From Alphaproteobacteria bacterium (lineage in GTDB: Bacteria > Pseudomonadota > Alphaproteobacteria > Rhodospirillales > Rhodospirillaceae): 64,000 bases of DNA. The stretch lies in contig QJZR01000014.1 in the NCBI GenBank assembly GCA_003246625.1, positions 133,219 to 197,218 on the forward strand, in the 5' to 3' direction. Of this stretch, positions 38,517 to 47,045 are shown in pieces; the first letter of the stretch is position 1, and every line of letters starts with the position of its first letter. A model generated the notes under the pieces. The model was given only the letters and a program-made list of their open reading frames with translations, was not told the DNA's origin and made no database searches. The translations under genes and the position numbers were made by a program.

Positions 38517-39275
38517 GTGGCAGGGGGTTCGGCGGTAAAGGCGGTTCGGCAGGCGGCGCTGCGGGCGATGGAGCCCGCGCGGTTCGTCGCCCTGTGCGGC
38601 CGGGTGCTGCCCTTCGCCGTGGCGCTGGCGGTGGCGATGCTGGCCGCCGGGCTGCTGTTCTCCCTGGCGTTGTCCCCCGCCGACTATCAGCAGGGGGAGA
38701 GCGTGCGCATCATGTACGTGCACGTGCCCGCCGCCTGGATGGCGCTGTTCGTCTATGCCCTGGTCGCGGTGCTGGGCGGCGTCGGACTGGCCTTCGGGCA
38801 CGCGCTGGCCTTTCACGCGGCGCGCGCCGCCGCCCCCCTGGGCGCCGCCTTCGCCTTGCTGTGTCTGGTCAGCGGGTCCTTGTGGGGCAAGCCGATGTGG
38901 GGCGCCTGGTGGGTGTGGGACGCGCGCCTGACCTCGATGCTGCTGCTGTTCTTCCTTTATCTCGGCCAGATCGCGCTCTCCGGCGCCTTCGACCGTCAGG
39001 CGCGCGGCGACCGGGCGGCGGCGGTGCTGGCCCTGGTGGGGTGCGTCAACCTGCCGGTGGTGAAGTTCTCGGTGGACTGGTGGCACACCCTGCATCAGCC
39101 GGCCAGCGTGTTCAAATTCGGCGGGCCGAGCATCGATCCCTCGATGCTGTTGCCGCTGCTGTTGATGGCGGGGGCGTTCAAGGCGGTCTTCTTCGCGTTG
39201 TGGCTGATCCGGACCCGCACCGCGGTGGCGGCGTCGCGCGTTGCCGCGGCAAGGCTGGCGGGAGGGGCGCGATGA
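38517..39275 (+). CDS. ccmC: Heme lyase/exporter subunit CcmC
   Basis: A 252-residue membrane protein with six predicted helices. The WWD heme-handling motif is 'WGAWWVWDARLTSMLLLFF', preceded by 'IMYVHVPAAWMA', and conserved His residues occur at 'VHVPAAW' and 'DWWHTLHQP'. It loads heme onto CcmE in the periplasm. It starts with GTG three bases after ccmB, with GGAG at good spacing. It overlaps ccmD by ATGA. Confidence 0.95.
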   Translation: MAGGSAVKAVRQAALRAMEPARFVALCGRVLPFAVALAVAMLAAGLLFSLALSPADYQQGESVRIMYVHVPAAWMALFVYALVAVLGGVGLAFGHALAFHAARAAAPLGAAFALLCLVSGSLWGKPMWGAWWVWDARLTSMLLLFFLYLGQIALSGAFDRQARGDRAAAVLALVGCVNLPVVKFSVDWWHTLHQPASVFKFGGPSIDPSMLLPLLLMAGAFKAVFFALWLIRTRTAVAASRVAAARLAGGAR

Positions 39276-39424
39276 TCGATCCGGCGTCTCCCTATCTGTC
39301 CTACGTCGCCGCCGCCTATGGCGCCTGCGCCGTGGTGTTGGGCGGCATGACGTGGCGGGCGTGGCGCGGCTGGCGCCGGGTGCGCGACGCCTGGGACCGC
39401 GTGCAGCGGAGGGACCGTCCGTGA
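39272..39424 (+). CDS. ccmD: Heme exporter small subunit CcmD
   Basis: A 50-residue single-pass membrane protein (helix 'YVAAAYGACAVVLGGMTWRAW', then a basic cytosolic tail) at the standard position between ccmC and ccmE. It helps release holo-CcmE from the CcmABC complex. ATGA overlap with ccmC and GTGA overlap with ccmE. It is too short to be listed separately in the ORF track. Confidence 0.9.
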   Translation: MIDPASPYLSYVAAAYGACAVVLGGMTWRAWRGWRRVRDAWDRVQRRDRP

Positions 39425-39855
39425 GCCGCAGGCGGCAGAGGCTGGTTTGGCTGGGGGTGGGCCTGGGCGCGGTGTTCGCCGCCGGGGCCCTGGTGCTGAG
39501 CGCGCTGGACGACAGCCTGACCTTCTTCTATGGCCCCGCCGATCTGGTGGAGCGTCCCGACGCCTTTTCCCGCCGGGTGCGGCTGGGCGGCCTGGTCGAA
39601 CCGGGCAGCCTGGTGCGCGAGGGCGCGGCGGTGCGTTTCACCGTCACCGACGGCCAGGTCAGCCTGCCGGTGACCTTTTCCGGCGTGCTGCCCGACCTGT
39701 TCCGCGAGGGGCAGGGGGTGGTGGCGGAAGGCCGCCTGAGCCAGGACGGCCACTTCGCCGCCGAGACGGTGCTGGCCAAGCATGACGAAAACTACATGCC
39801 GCGCGAGGTCGCCGAGGTGCTGAAGCAGAACGGCGAGTGGCGGGCGGCGCGATGA
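39421..39855 (+). CDS. ccmE: Heme chaperone CcmE
   Basis: A 144-residue periplasmic protein anchored by an N-terminal helix, with an OB-fold domain ('TFFYGPADLVERPDAF', 'GLVEPGSLVREG') and the heme-binding site 'VLAKHDENYMP', in which the His forms the covalent heme bond. It starts with GTG overlapping the ccmD stop. It carries heme from CcmC to CcmF. Confidence 0.95.
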   Translation: MSRRRQRLVWLGVGLGAVFAAGALVLSALDDSLTFFYGPADLVERPDAFSRRVRLGGLVEPGSLVREGAAVRFTVTDGQVSLPVTFSGVLPDLFREGQGVVAEGRLSQDGHFAAETVLAKHDENYMPREVAEVLKQNGEWRAAR

Positions 39856-41735
39856 CCGTCGAGGCCGGCCACTTCGCCCTGCTGCTGGCCCTGGCCTTCG
39901 CCCTGGTGCAGGCGCTGGCCCTGCCCGTGGCGCGTCTGGCCGCGCGGCCGGGGCTGGCCGGGGTGGCGCCCGCCGCCGCCGCCGCGCAGGCGGTGGCGAT
40001 GGCGGTGGCGATGGCGGCGCTGGTTCACGCCTTCGCGGGATCCGACTTCTCGGTGCGGGTGGTGGCGGAGAACTCCCACACCGCCAAGCCGATGCTCTAC
40101 AAGGTGGCGGCGGCCTGGGGGCACCACGAGGGCTCGCTGTTGTTGTGGGCGACCCTGCTGGCCGCCTTCGGCGGGGTCTTCGCCCTGTGGCGGCAGGGGC
40201 TGCCCGCCGCGACGAGGCTTTACACCCTGGCGGCGCTGGGCGTCGTCGGCGTCGGCGTGCTGGCCTTCGTCGCCCTTGCCTCCAACCCCTTCGACCGCCT
40301 GTCCCCGGCACCGATCGAGGGACGCGGCCTCAACCCGCTGCTGCAGGACCCCGGCCTCGCCTTTCACCCGCCGTTGCTCTATGTCGGCAGCGTCGGCGTC
40401 TCGGTGGCCTTCGCCCTGGCGGTGGCCGCCCTGCTGCGCGGCAATCTGGGGCCGGGCTGGGCGCGGGCGACGCGCTTCTGGACCCTGGTCGCCTGGATCT
40501 TCCTGACCGTCGGCATCGCGCTTGGCGCCGCCTGGGCCTATGCCGAGCTCGGCTGGGGGGGCTGGTGGTTCTGGGACCCGGTGGAGAATTCCGCCCTGTT
40601 GCCCTGGCTGTCCGCCGCCGCCCTGTTGCATGCCCTGGGCGGGGTGGAGCGGCGTGGCGGCGCCGAGGCCTGGGCGGTGATTCTGGCCATCCTCGGTTTT
40701 TCCTTCAGCCTGCTCGGCATGTTCCTGGTGCGCTCCGGCGTGTTGACCTCGGTGCACGCCTTTGCCGCCGACCCCTTGCGCGGGGTGTTCATCCTGGCCC
40801 TGTTCGCGGCGATCGCGGGTGGCGCCTTGGTTCTGTTCGCGCTGCGCGGCGGCAGGCTTTCCCGCCACGTCGCCTTTGCCCCCCTGTCGCGCGACGGGGC
40901 GCGGTTGCTCGGCACCGTGCTGTTGATCGTCGCCGCCGGGGTGGTGCTGTTCGGCACCGTCTATCCCCTGCTGGCCGAGGCCCTGAACCTCGGGCGGCTG
41001 TCGGTGGGCGCGCCCTTCTTCGACGCCACGGTGCTGCCCCTGTTGGCGCCGGTGGTGGCGCTGATGGCGGTGGGGCCGCTGCTCCGGCCCGGACGCGACG
41101 CGGCACGGCGGATTTGGCCGACCTTCGTGGCGGTGGCGGCGGTGGGGCTGGCGGCGGCGGGACTTTCGGCGCGCTGGGGCGGCTGGGCGGCGGCGGGGTT
41201 CGGTCTTGCCGCGATGCTGGCGGCGGGGTGCGCGGCGGTCCTGTGGGCGGAGCGCCGTACCCTTTCCCGGCGGCGGCTGGGGATGGTCGTCGCGCATCTG
41301 GGGCTGGCGGTCGGCCTGGCCGGGATCACCGGCGGCAGCCGTCTGGCGGCGGAAGGCATCGCCGCCCTGCCCGAGGGCGGCGCGCTGAGCGTGGCGGGGC
41401 GCGACTTCGTGCTGGCGTCGGTGATCGAGGTGCCGGGTCCGAACTATCTGGCCCGCCGCGCCGAAATCGTCGAGGCGGGTGGCGTCGTGCTGCGTCCCGA
41501 GGCGCGGCTGTACGAAACGCCGCGTCAGGCGACCAGCGAGGCGGCGATCGTCTCTTCCCCGTGGGGCGACACCTACGCGGTAATCGGCGAGTCCGACGCC
41601 AGCGGCCGTTGGGTGGTGCGGATGTTCGTCAAGCCGCTGCTGCCCTGGCTGTGGGCGGGCGCGGTGTTGATGGCGGCGGGCGGGGCGTTGGCCCTGACCG
41701 CGCGGACGGCCCCGTCGGCGCGGAGGCAACCATGA
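39852..41735 (+). CDS. ccmF: Cytochrome c heme lyase CcmF
   Basis: A 627-residue polytopic protein. The WWD motif is 'GWGGWWFWDPVENSALLPWL'. Also characteristic are 'SHTAKPMLYKVAAAWGHHEGSLLLW' and 'GRGLNPLLQDPGLAFHPPLLY', with the conserved His pairs. It ligates heme to apocytochrome c with CcmH/I. It starts at the ATGA overlap with ccmE and ends at the ATGA overlap with ccmG. Length is within the family range. Confidence 0.96.
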   Translation: MTVEAGHFALLLALAFALVQALALPVARLAARPGLAGVAPAAAAAQAVAMAVAMAALVHAFAGSDFSVRVVAENSHTAKPMLYKVAAAWGHHEGSLLLWATLLAAFGGVFALWRQGLPAATRLYTLAALGVVGVGVLAFVALASNPFDRLSPAPIEGRGLNPLLQDPGLAFHPPLLYVGSVGVSVAFALAVAALLRGNLGPGWARATRFWTLVAWIFLTVGIALGAAWAYAELGWGGWWFWDPVENSALLPWLSAAALLHALGGVERRGGAEAWAVILAILGFSFSLLGMFLVRSGVLTSVHAFAADPLRGVFILALFAAIAGGALVLFALRGGRLSRHVAFAPLSRDGARLLGTVLLIVAAGVVLFGTVYPLLAEALNLGRLSVGAPFFDATVLPLLAPVVALMAVGPLLRPGRDAARRIWPTFVAVAAVGLAAAGLSARWGGWAAAGFGLAAMLAAGCAAVLWAERRTLSRRRLGMVVAHLGLAVGLAGITGGSRLAAEGIAALPEGGALSVAGRDFVLASVIEVPGPNYLARRAEIVEAGGVVLRPEARLYETPRQATSEAAIVSSPWGDTYAVIGESDASGRWVVRMFVKPLLPWLWAGAVLMAAGGALALTARTAPSARRQP

Positions 41736-42256
41736 CGGCGCGGCGGATGATTTTGTGGCTGCCCCTGGCGGCGCTGCTTCTGTTGCTGGCGGTGGCGGGG
41801 GTGCGCCTCTCCCGGCCGGAGGCGCCCTTGCCCTCGCCCCTGGTCGGCAAGCCGGTGCCGGACTTCGCCCTGCCGCTGCTGGGCGGCGACGGCGTGCTTG
41901 CCGCCGCCGCGCTGCGCGGACGGCCGGTGGTGGTCAACGTCTTCGCCTCGTGGTGCGTCGCCTGCGCCGCCGAGCATCCGGTGTGGCTGGCGGCGGCGCA
42001 GGAGGCGGAGATCGTCGGCATCGCCTGGATGGACGATCCGGAAAAGACCCGCGCCTGGCTGGCCGAACGCGGCGACCCCTATCGCGCCGTCGGCGTCGAC
42101 CGCGACAGCCGCGCCGCGCTGGACCTGGGCGTCACCGGCGCGCCGGAAACCTATGTCCTGGCCGCCGACGGGCGGATCGTCTTCAAGTTCGCCGGAGTGG
42201 TGACGCCGGAAATCTGGCGGCGGCGCATCCGCCCCCTGTTGGGGGGCGGCTCATGA
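41732..42256 (+). CDS. ccmG: Thiol:disulfide oxidoreductase CcmG/DsbE
   Basis: A 174-residue membrane-anchored thioredoxin-fold protein. The N-terminal helix is followed by 'PSPLVGKPVPDFALPLL', the active site 'ASWCVACAAEHPVW' (CxxC) and the cis-Pro region 'TGAPETYVLAADGRI'. It reduces the CxxCH motif of apocytochrome c. It overlaps both neighbours by ATGA. The ORF track shows it only within a longer out-of-context frame. Confidence 0.95.
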   Translation: MTARRMILWLPLAALLLLLAVAGVRLSRPEAPLPSPLVGKPVPDFALPLLGGDGVLAAAALRGRPVVVNVFASWCVACAAEHPVWLAAAQEAEIVGIAWMDDPEKTRAWLAERGDPYRAVGVDRDSRAALDLGVTGAPETYVLAADGRIVFKFAGVVTPEIWRRRIRPLLGGGS

Positions 42257-43290
42257 GACGCGGCGCGATCCTCGCCTTGCTGCTGGCGCTGTTGCTGGCG
42301 CCGTTTCCGGCGGCGGCCTTCGGCCCCGACGAGCCCCTTGCCGACCCGGCGCTGGAGGCGCGCGCCCGCGCCCTTTCCAAGGAACTGCGCTGCGTCGTCT
42401 GCCAGAACCAGTCGATCGACGAATCCGACGCCGAACTCGCCCGCGCTATGCGCGGCCTGGTGCGCGAACGCCTGGCGGCGGGCGACACCGATCAGCGGGT
42501 GGTGGCGGCGCTGACCGCGCGCTACGGCGATTTCATCCGTCTGATGCCGCCGGTGAAACCCGCCACCCTGCCGCTGTGGGCGGCGCCGCTGCTGTTCCTG
42601 CTTTTCGGCGGCGCGGCCTGGGTGGGGGCGTTCCGCCGCCGTGGCGGCGACGCGTCGGCCGCCGCCGGGGACGCCGACGCGGCGGCCCTGCCGCGCGCCG
42701 GGGCGGTGCCATTGCTGGCCGCCCTCGCCGTCGCCCTGGGGGTGGCGGGCACGGCCTATCTGGTTCTGGGGCGGCCCGGTTTGCCCGACCAGCCGGTGCG
42801 CCCGCGTCTGGCCGAGCGTCAGGGGGTGGAGGTGGCGGCGATCGCCGAAATGGAAGGGATGGCCACCCGTCTGGAGGCGCGTCTGGCCACCCATCCCGGC
42901 GAGGCGCGCGCCTGGGCGATGCTGGGGCGCGCCTATCTGTTCCTGGGGCGTCCGGCGCAGGCGGCTGCGGCGCTGCGGCGCGGCGTCGACCTGGGGGAAA
43001 CCGACGCCGCCACCCAGGGCGACCTGGCCGAGGCGATGGTGCAGCGCGACCAGTGGGTGGACGCGGCGGCGGAGGACATCTTCCTGGCGGTTTTGGCATT
43101 GGCCCCCGACGATCCGCGCGCCGGGTACTATCTGGGGGTGGCGGCGTTGCAGCGGCGCGACGTGGCACGGGCCCTGGCGCGCTGGCGGCGCGCGGCGGCG
43201 GCGGAACCCGAGGGCTCGCCCTGGCGGCGCAGGCTCGAATTCCATATCGCCCGACTGGCGGAGATGAAAGGCCTCCCCCCTGCCCCTTGA
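42253..43290 (+). CDS. ccmH: Fused CcmH-CcmI cytochrome c maturation protein
   Basis: A 345-residue protein. A signal peptide is followed by the CcmH domain with 'KELRCVVCQNQSIDESDAELA' (LRCxxCQ) to ~residue 100. A first transmembrane helix, a Gly/Ala-rich linker and a second helix (~155-175) follow, then a CcmI-type TPR region ('ARAWAMLGRAYLFLGRPAQAAAALRRGV'). In many alphaproteobacteria CcmH and CcmI are separate; here one frame spans both. It binds and reduces apocytochrome c for CcmF. It is the last gene of the operon. Confidence 0.92.
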   Translation: MRRGAILALLLALLLAPFPAAAFGPDEPLADPALEARARALSKELRCVVCQNQSIDESDAELARAMRGLVRERLAAGDTDQRVVAALTARYGDFIRLMPPVKPATLPLWAAPLLFLLFGGAAWVGAFRRRGGDASAAAGDADAAALPRAGAVPLLAALAVALGVAGTAYLVLGRPGLPDQPVRPRLAERQGVEVAAIAEMEGMATRLEARLATHPGEARAWAMLGRAYLFLGRPAQAAAALRRGVDLGETDAATQGDLAEAMVQRDQWVDAAAEDIFLAVLALAPDDPRAGYYLGVAALQRRDVARALARWRRAAAAEPEGSPWRRRLEFHIARLAEMKGLPPAP

Positions 43291-43353
43291 CGGACGGGGG
43301 ATATGCTCTCACCTTGCGGATGGAATTCTTCCAAACTTAAGGAGCGGCGGACA

Positions 43354-44031
43354 ATGCTGGGCAATTCGAGCAACGGCTATGGGTGCGTGTCGCGGGTGGT
43401 GCACTGGTTGGCGGTGATTCTGGTCGCCAGCGCCTTCGGCCTGGCCTGGGTGATGACCGAGATGGCCAGCTCGCCCGAGAAATTCCGCCTGTATGGCATT
43501 CACAAGTCGATCGGCGCGCTGATCGTCGCCCTCGGCCTGGCGCGTATCGCCTGGACGGCGGCGCAACCCGCGCCGCCGCCGCTGGGCGAGCTTGCCCCCT
43601 GGCAGCGTGCCGCGGCCAAGGCGGTGCACGGCCTGCTGCTGCTGTGGCTGGTGGCGATGCCGTTGTCGGGCTGGCTGATGTCGTCCGCCGCCGGGCGTCC
43701 GGTTTCGGTGTTCGGCTGGTTCGCCCTGCCCGCCCTGATCGGGCCGGACAGGCCGACGGCGCACGCCCTCGGCGAGGTGCACGAGATGCTGGCCAGCCTG
43801 GGCCTGCTGCTGATCGGGCTGCATGTCGCGGCGGCGTTGTGGCACCACTTCGTGCTGAAGGATGGCACTCTGCGTCGGATGCTGCCTTGCCGCCTGGGCG
43901 GCTGCGGCTGCGACGATGGGGCCTGCGGCGGCCCGCCGGAAGGCCGTTCCTGCGGCTGCGGCGGTCATGGCGGCGGTTCTGGCGATGGCTCGGGTTCCTG
44001 CGGTTGCGGCGGCAAGGGCAAGGACGCCTGA
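43354..44031 (+). CDS. Cytochrome b561 with Cys/Gly-rich C-terminal tail
   Basis: A 225-residue membrane protein with four helices. Likely heme ligands include His in 'RVVHWLAVILV', 'GIHKSIGALI', 'KAVHGLLLLWLVAMPLSGWLMS' and 'LGLHVAAALWHHF', as in the bacterial b561/CybB family. About 47 extra C-terminal residues contain eight Cys in Gly-rich repeats (PC, GGCGC, GAC, SCGCGG, SCGCGG), which are unusual for CybB and could bind metal. The start was moved to the ATG at 43354 with AAGGAG upstream. It lies 63 bp after the ccm operon and may be co-expressed. Confidence 0.85.
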   Translation: MLGNSSNGYGCVSRVVHWLAVILVASAFGLAWVMTEMASSPEKFRLYGIHKSIGALIVALGLARIAWTAAQPAPPPLGELAPWQRAAAKAVHGLLLLWLVAMPLSGWLMSSAAGRPVSVFGWFALPALIGPDRPTAHALGEVHEMLASLGLLLIGLHVAAALWHHFVLKDGTLRRMLPCRLGGCGCDDGACGGPPEGRSCGCGGHGGGSGDGSGSCGCGGKGKDA

Positions 44032-44115
44032 CCCGGAATTTCGTTCCGAATCGTACAAGATCGGCCTCCCTTCCCCCGCCTATCCTGGCGGCCCGGCGAA
44101 AGGAGGCCGGTTTTC

Positions 44116-44499
44116 ATGACGCAGGATTTCGATATCGACCGTGGCCGTCTGGCCCTCGCGGCGGAGGATCGTCCCCTCGCTGCGGCGGAGTGGACGCCGC
44201 ACCCCAAGTTTCCCGGCGTCGCCATGCGCGCCGTCGCCCTGGCGGCGGAGACCGGCGGCACCTTTAGCCAGCATCAGGTGCGGGTCGACCCCGGCTGCGC
44301 GATCGGCGACCACACCCATCCCGACCATTGGGAATCCCATCTGGTGCTGTCCGGCGGCGGCGAGGCGGAAATCGCCGGACGGCGCGCCGTCTATGCCCCC
44401 GGTACCCTGGGCGTGATGCCGCGCGGCGCGTTGCATCGCGTTGGCGCGGGAACGGAAACCCTTTATATTCTGGCGACGTTCGTTCCCGCGCTCGCCTGA
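44116..44499 (+). CDS. Cupin-domain protein (ChrR-like anti-sigma/cupin type)
   Basis: A 127-residue single cupin. Metal-site motif 1 is 'IGDHTHPDHWESHLVLSG' and motif 2 is 'LGVMPRGALHRVG', giving three His and a Glu. It resembles the cupin_7/ChrR C-terminal domain but lacks an N-terminal zinc anti-sigma part. A strong AAAGGAGG precedes the ATG. It is 15 bp upstream of an AraC regulator, probably co-transcribed. Substrate unknown. Confidence 0.8.
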   Translation: MTQDFDIDRGRLALAAEDRPLAAAEWTPHPKFPGVAMRAVALAAETGGTFSQHQVRVDPGCAIGDHTHPDHWESHLVLSGGGEAEIAGRRAVYAPGTLGVMPRGALHRVGAGTETLYILATFVPALA

Positions 44500-44514
44500 A
44501 GAGGTTCCCGCCCC

Positions 44515-45261
44515 GTGTCCGGCCGTGCCCGCCATGCCGCGACCCTGATCCGCCTGCCGCTCGGTTGCGCGGTCTGCGTCGGCGCGGCGGGCGGCCGGAC
44601 CCTGGCCGCCCACGCCCATCGTTCCCTGACCGCGACCGTCGCCCTGGCCGCGCCGCGCCGCCTCGACCTCGGCGGCGGCCGCGTCGTGGTTCTGCCGCCG
44701 GGCGCGGTGCTGACGATCCCCGCCGGGTTCCCCCATGCCGAGGCGCGCGGCGGCCGGGCGGTTTCGCTCAGCCTGCCGCCCTCGCTGCTGCCGCAGGCGG
44801 CGCGCGGCGTCTGTCTGCTCGACGCGCCGGAATTGGCCGCGGCGGTCGCCGCCCTGGCCGGTCTGGGCGGGCCGCCGCCGTCCCTGCGCGCGCTATTGCG
44901 GTGGTTGGCCGAGGCACCGTTCCTGGTGCTGGCGCCACTTCTCGCGCCGCCCCCCGCCGACATCCGCCAGGCGCGCGCCTGCCTCGGCGAAGGGGAGGCG
45001 GCGTCCCCCCGGGGCGGCGGTTTCGGCCATCGTTTCCGGCGCCATGTCGGATTGTCGCCGACCGCCTGGCGCGGCCTTGCCCGGGTGCGCCGCGCCTGCG
45101 CCCTGCTTGCCGCCGGGGAAGCCCCGGCCGCCGCCGCCGCCGAGGCCGGCTTTTTCGACCAGAGCCATATGTCGCGTCAGTTCCTGCGTTTCCTGGGAAT
45201 GACGCCGGGCGAATACCGCGCCGGGATTGGCACGGCAATGGGCGATTCCCTCCAGGACTGA
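44515..45261 (+). CDS. AraC-family transcriptional regulator
   Basis: A 248-residue regulator with an N-terminal cupin-like sensing domain ('VVLPPGAVLTIPAGFPHAEARGG') and a C-terminal AraC DNA-binding domain ('GFGHRFRRHVGLSPTAWRGLARVRRACALL' and 'AAEAGFFDQSHMSRQFLRFLGMTPGEYR'). It starts with GTG. The neighbouring cupin gene may be co-regulated. Effector and targets are unknown. G+C is very high throughout, as in the surrounding region. Confidence 0.88.
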   Translation: MSGRARHAATLIRLPLGCAVCVGAAGGRTLAAHAHRSLTATVALAAPRRLDLGGGRVVVLPPGAVLTIPAGFPHAEARGGRAVSLSLPPSLLPQAARGVCLLDAPELAAAVAALAGLGGPPPSLRALLRWLAEAPFLVLAPLLAPPPADIRQARACLGEGEAASPRGGGFGHRFRRHVGLSPTAWRGLARVRRACALLAAGEAPAAAAAEAGFFDQSHMSRQFLRFLGMTPGEYRAGIGTAMGDSLQD

Positions 45262-45362
45262 TCGGATTCGCGCCATTGTCGCGGAGCCGACACCTCCTTG
45301 CGCCGAAGATGGCCTTGGGAATGCTGGATTTTTCCGCTGGCACGAACCTTGCTGTGGTGTTG

Positions 45363-45393
45363 GCCTACATAACGCGTCCGCCGTTATGTAGGC
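45363..45393. promoter_or_regulatory. Perfect 12-bp inverted repeat upstream of modE (candidate ModE box)
   Basis: GCCTACATAACG - 7 bases - CGTTATGTAGGC, 33 bp before the modE start. The half-site CCTACATAACG is the same as one arm of the E. coli modA operator, but here the two arms face outward (ATAACG...CGTTAT) rather than inward. ModE or molybdate control is therefore likely but the geometry differs. Confidence 0.7.
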
Positions 45394-45425
45394 AGACAAC
45401 CGAACGCCGCCCGACGGAGGTTCCC

Positions 45426-46229
45426 ATGCCGCGTACCGCCCTGATCCCCCAGTTCACCATCGAAGGCGATGGATTGAGCCGTGTCGGCGCGGACCGTATC
45501 GGTCTGTTGGAGGCGGTGCGCGACCAGGGGTCGATCTCCGCCGCGGGGCGGTCGCTCGGCCTGAGCTACAAGGCGGCGTGGGACGGCGTCAACGCCCTCA
45601 ACAACCTGTTTCCCCAGCCCCTGGTCGTCGCGCAGCCGGGCGGACGCCATGGCGGCGGCGCGGCGTTGACCGCCGAAGGGGCCGAGGTGATAGCCGCCTT
45701 CCACGTCCTGGAACGGGACCTTGCCCAGGCGATGGCCGACCTGCGCGCCCGCCTGGCCGAACAGGGCGGCCCCCGTGCCTCCCGCCTGCTGAGGAGCCTT
45801 GCCATGAGAACCAGCGCCCGCAACGCCCTTCTGGGCGTCGTCGAAACCGTCATCCCCGGCGCGGTGAACGCCGAGGTGGTGCTGCGCCTGTCCGACGGTG
45901 TGCACCTGACCGCGGTGCTGACCGCGCGTAGCGTCGCCGACCTGGGGCTCGCCCCCGGGGTGGAGGCGACGGCGCTGATCAAGTCCAGTTTCGTCATCCT
46001 GGCCCCGGCAGGCGAGGTGGGGCGCATCTCCGCCCGCAACCGCCTGGAGGGGACGGTCGCCGCCCGCGACGACGGCGCGGTGAACAGCGAGATCGTCCTC
46101 GACATCGGCGGCGGCAAGACCATCGCCGCCATCGTCACCAAGGACGGCGCCGAGGATCTGGGGTTGCGGCCGGGCGACCGCGCCTGCGCCCTGATCAAGG
46201 CGTCGCACATCATTCTTGCCGTCGCGTGA
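45426..46229 (+). CDS. modE: Molybdate-responsive regulator ModE
   Basis: A 267-residue full-length ModE. The N-terminal winged helix is 'ADRIGLLEAVRDQGSISAAGRSLGLSYKAAWDGVNALNNLF'. Two Mop/TOBE molybdate-binding domains follow (~residues 128-195 and 200-265; 'ARNALLGVVETVIPGAVNAEV' and 'NRLEGTVAARDDGAVNSEIVL'). The start was moved from 44328 to the ATG at 45426 with GGAGG upstream. It heads the modEABC set and probably represses it when molybdate is plentiful. Confidence 0.95.
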   Translation: MPRTALIPQFTIEGDGLSRVGADRIGLLEAVRDQGSISAAGRSLGLSYKAAWDGVNALNNLFPQPLVVAQPGGRHGGGAALTAEGAEVIAAFHVLERDLAQAMADLRARLAEQGGPRASRLLRSLAMRTSARNALLGVVETVIPGAVNAEVVLRLSDGVHLTAVLTARSVADLGLAPGVEATALIKSSFVILAPAGEVGRISARNRLEGTVAARDDGAVNSEIVLDIGGGKTIAAIVTKDGAEDLGLRPGDRACALIKASHIILAVA

Positions 46230-46270
46230 GTACGGTTGGTTTTTCCCCCGATCCGCAAAGGAGTTCCCCG

Positions 46271-47023
46271 ATGAAACGTTCCTGGTTGTCCGCCGCCGTC
46301 CTGGCCGTCGGCTTGTTGCTTTCCCCCCACGCCGCCCGTGCCGGACAGGCGCTGATCGCGGTGGCCGCCAACTTCACCGCGCCGGTGCAGGAAATCGGCA
46401 AGGCCTTCACCGCCAAGACCGGCCACACCGTGGAGTTCAGCTTCGGCGCCACCGGCAAGCTCTATACCCAGATCACCCAGGGCGCGCCCTTCGATGCCTT
46501 CTTCGCCGCCGACGACAAGCGGCCGCTGAAGGCGGAGCAGGAAGGCTATGGCGTGCCCGGCTCCTCGTTCACCTATGCGGTGGGCAAGCTGGTGCTGTGG
46601 AGCAAGACGCCGGGCCTGGTCGACGCCAAGGGCGAGGTGCTGAAAAAGGGCGCTTTCGCCAAGATCGCCATCGCCAATCCGAAGACCGCCCCCTATGGCG
46701 CGGCGGCGGTGGAGACGATGACCAAGCTGGGCGTGTTCGACGCCTTGAAGCCGAAGGTCGTCGAGGGCAACAACATCTCGCAGACGCATCAGTTCGTCGC
46801 CTCCGGCGCCGCCGAACTGGGCTTCGTCGCGTTTTCCCAGGTGGCTCTCGATCCGACCGGATCGCGTTGGCCGGTGCCGCAGGAGTTCTATACTCCGATC
46901 CATCAGGACGTGGTCCTGCTGAAGAAGGGTGCCGCCAATCCCGTCGCCAGCACCTTCCTGGACTTCATGAAAAGCCCGGAAGCGTTGGCGGTGCTGAAGA
47001 AGTACGGATACGGCGCGCTGTAA
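46271..47023 (+). CDS. modA: Molybdate ABC transporter substrate-binding protein ModA
   Basis: A 250-residue periplasmic protein. A signal peptide ends near [15 protein letters not shown], followed by '[30 protein letters not shown]' and '[18 protein letters not shown]', the usual ModA ligand-site regions. The start was moved from 46226 to the ATG at 46271 with AAGGAG upstream. It binds molybdate (or tungstate) and delivers it to ModB. 41 bp after modE. Confidence 0.95.
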   Translation: MKRSWLSAAVLAVGLLLSPHAARAGQALIAVAANFTAPVQEIGKAFTAKTGHTVEFSFGATGKLYTQITQGAPFDAFFAADDKRPLKAEQEGYGVPGSSFTYAVGKLVLWSKTPGLVDAKGEVLKKGAFAKIAIANPKTAPYGAAAVETMTKLGVFDALKPKVVEGNNISQTHQFVASGAAELGFVAFSQVALDPTGSRWPVPQEFYTPIHQDVVLLKKGAANPVASTFLDFMKSPEALAVLKKYGYGAL

Positions 47024-47045
47024 ACCGGGCCGGGGAGAAGCCGGG

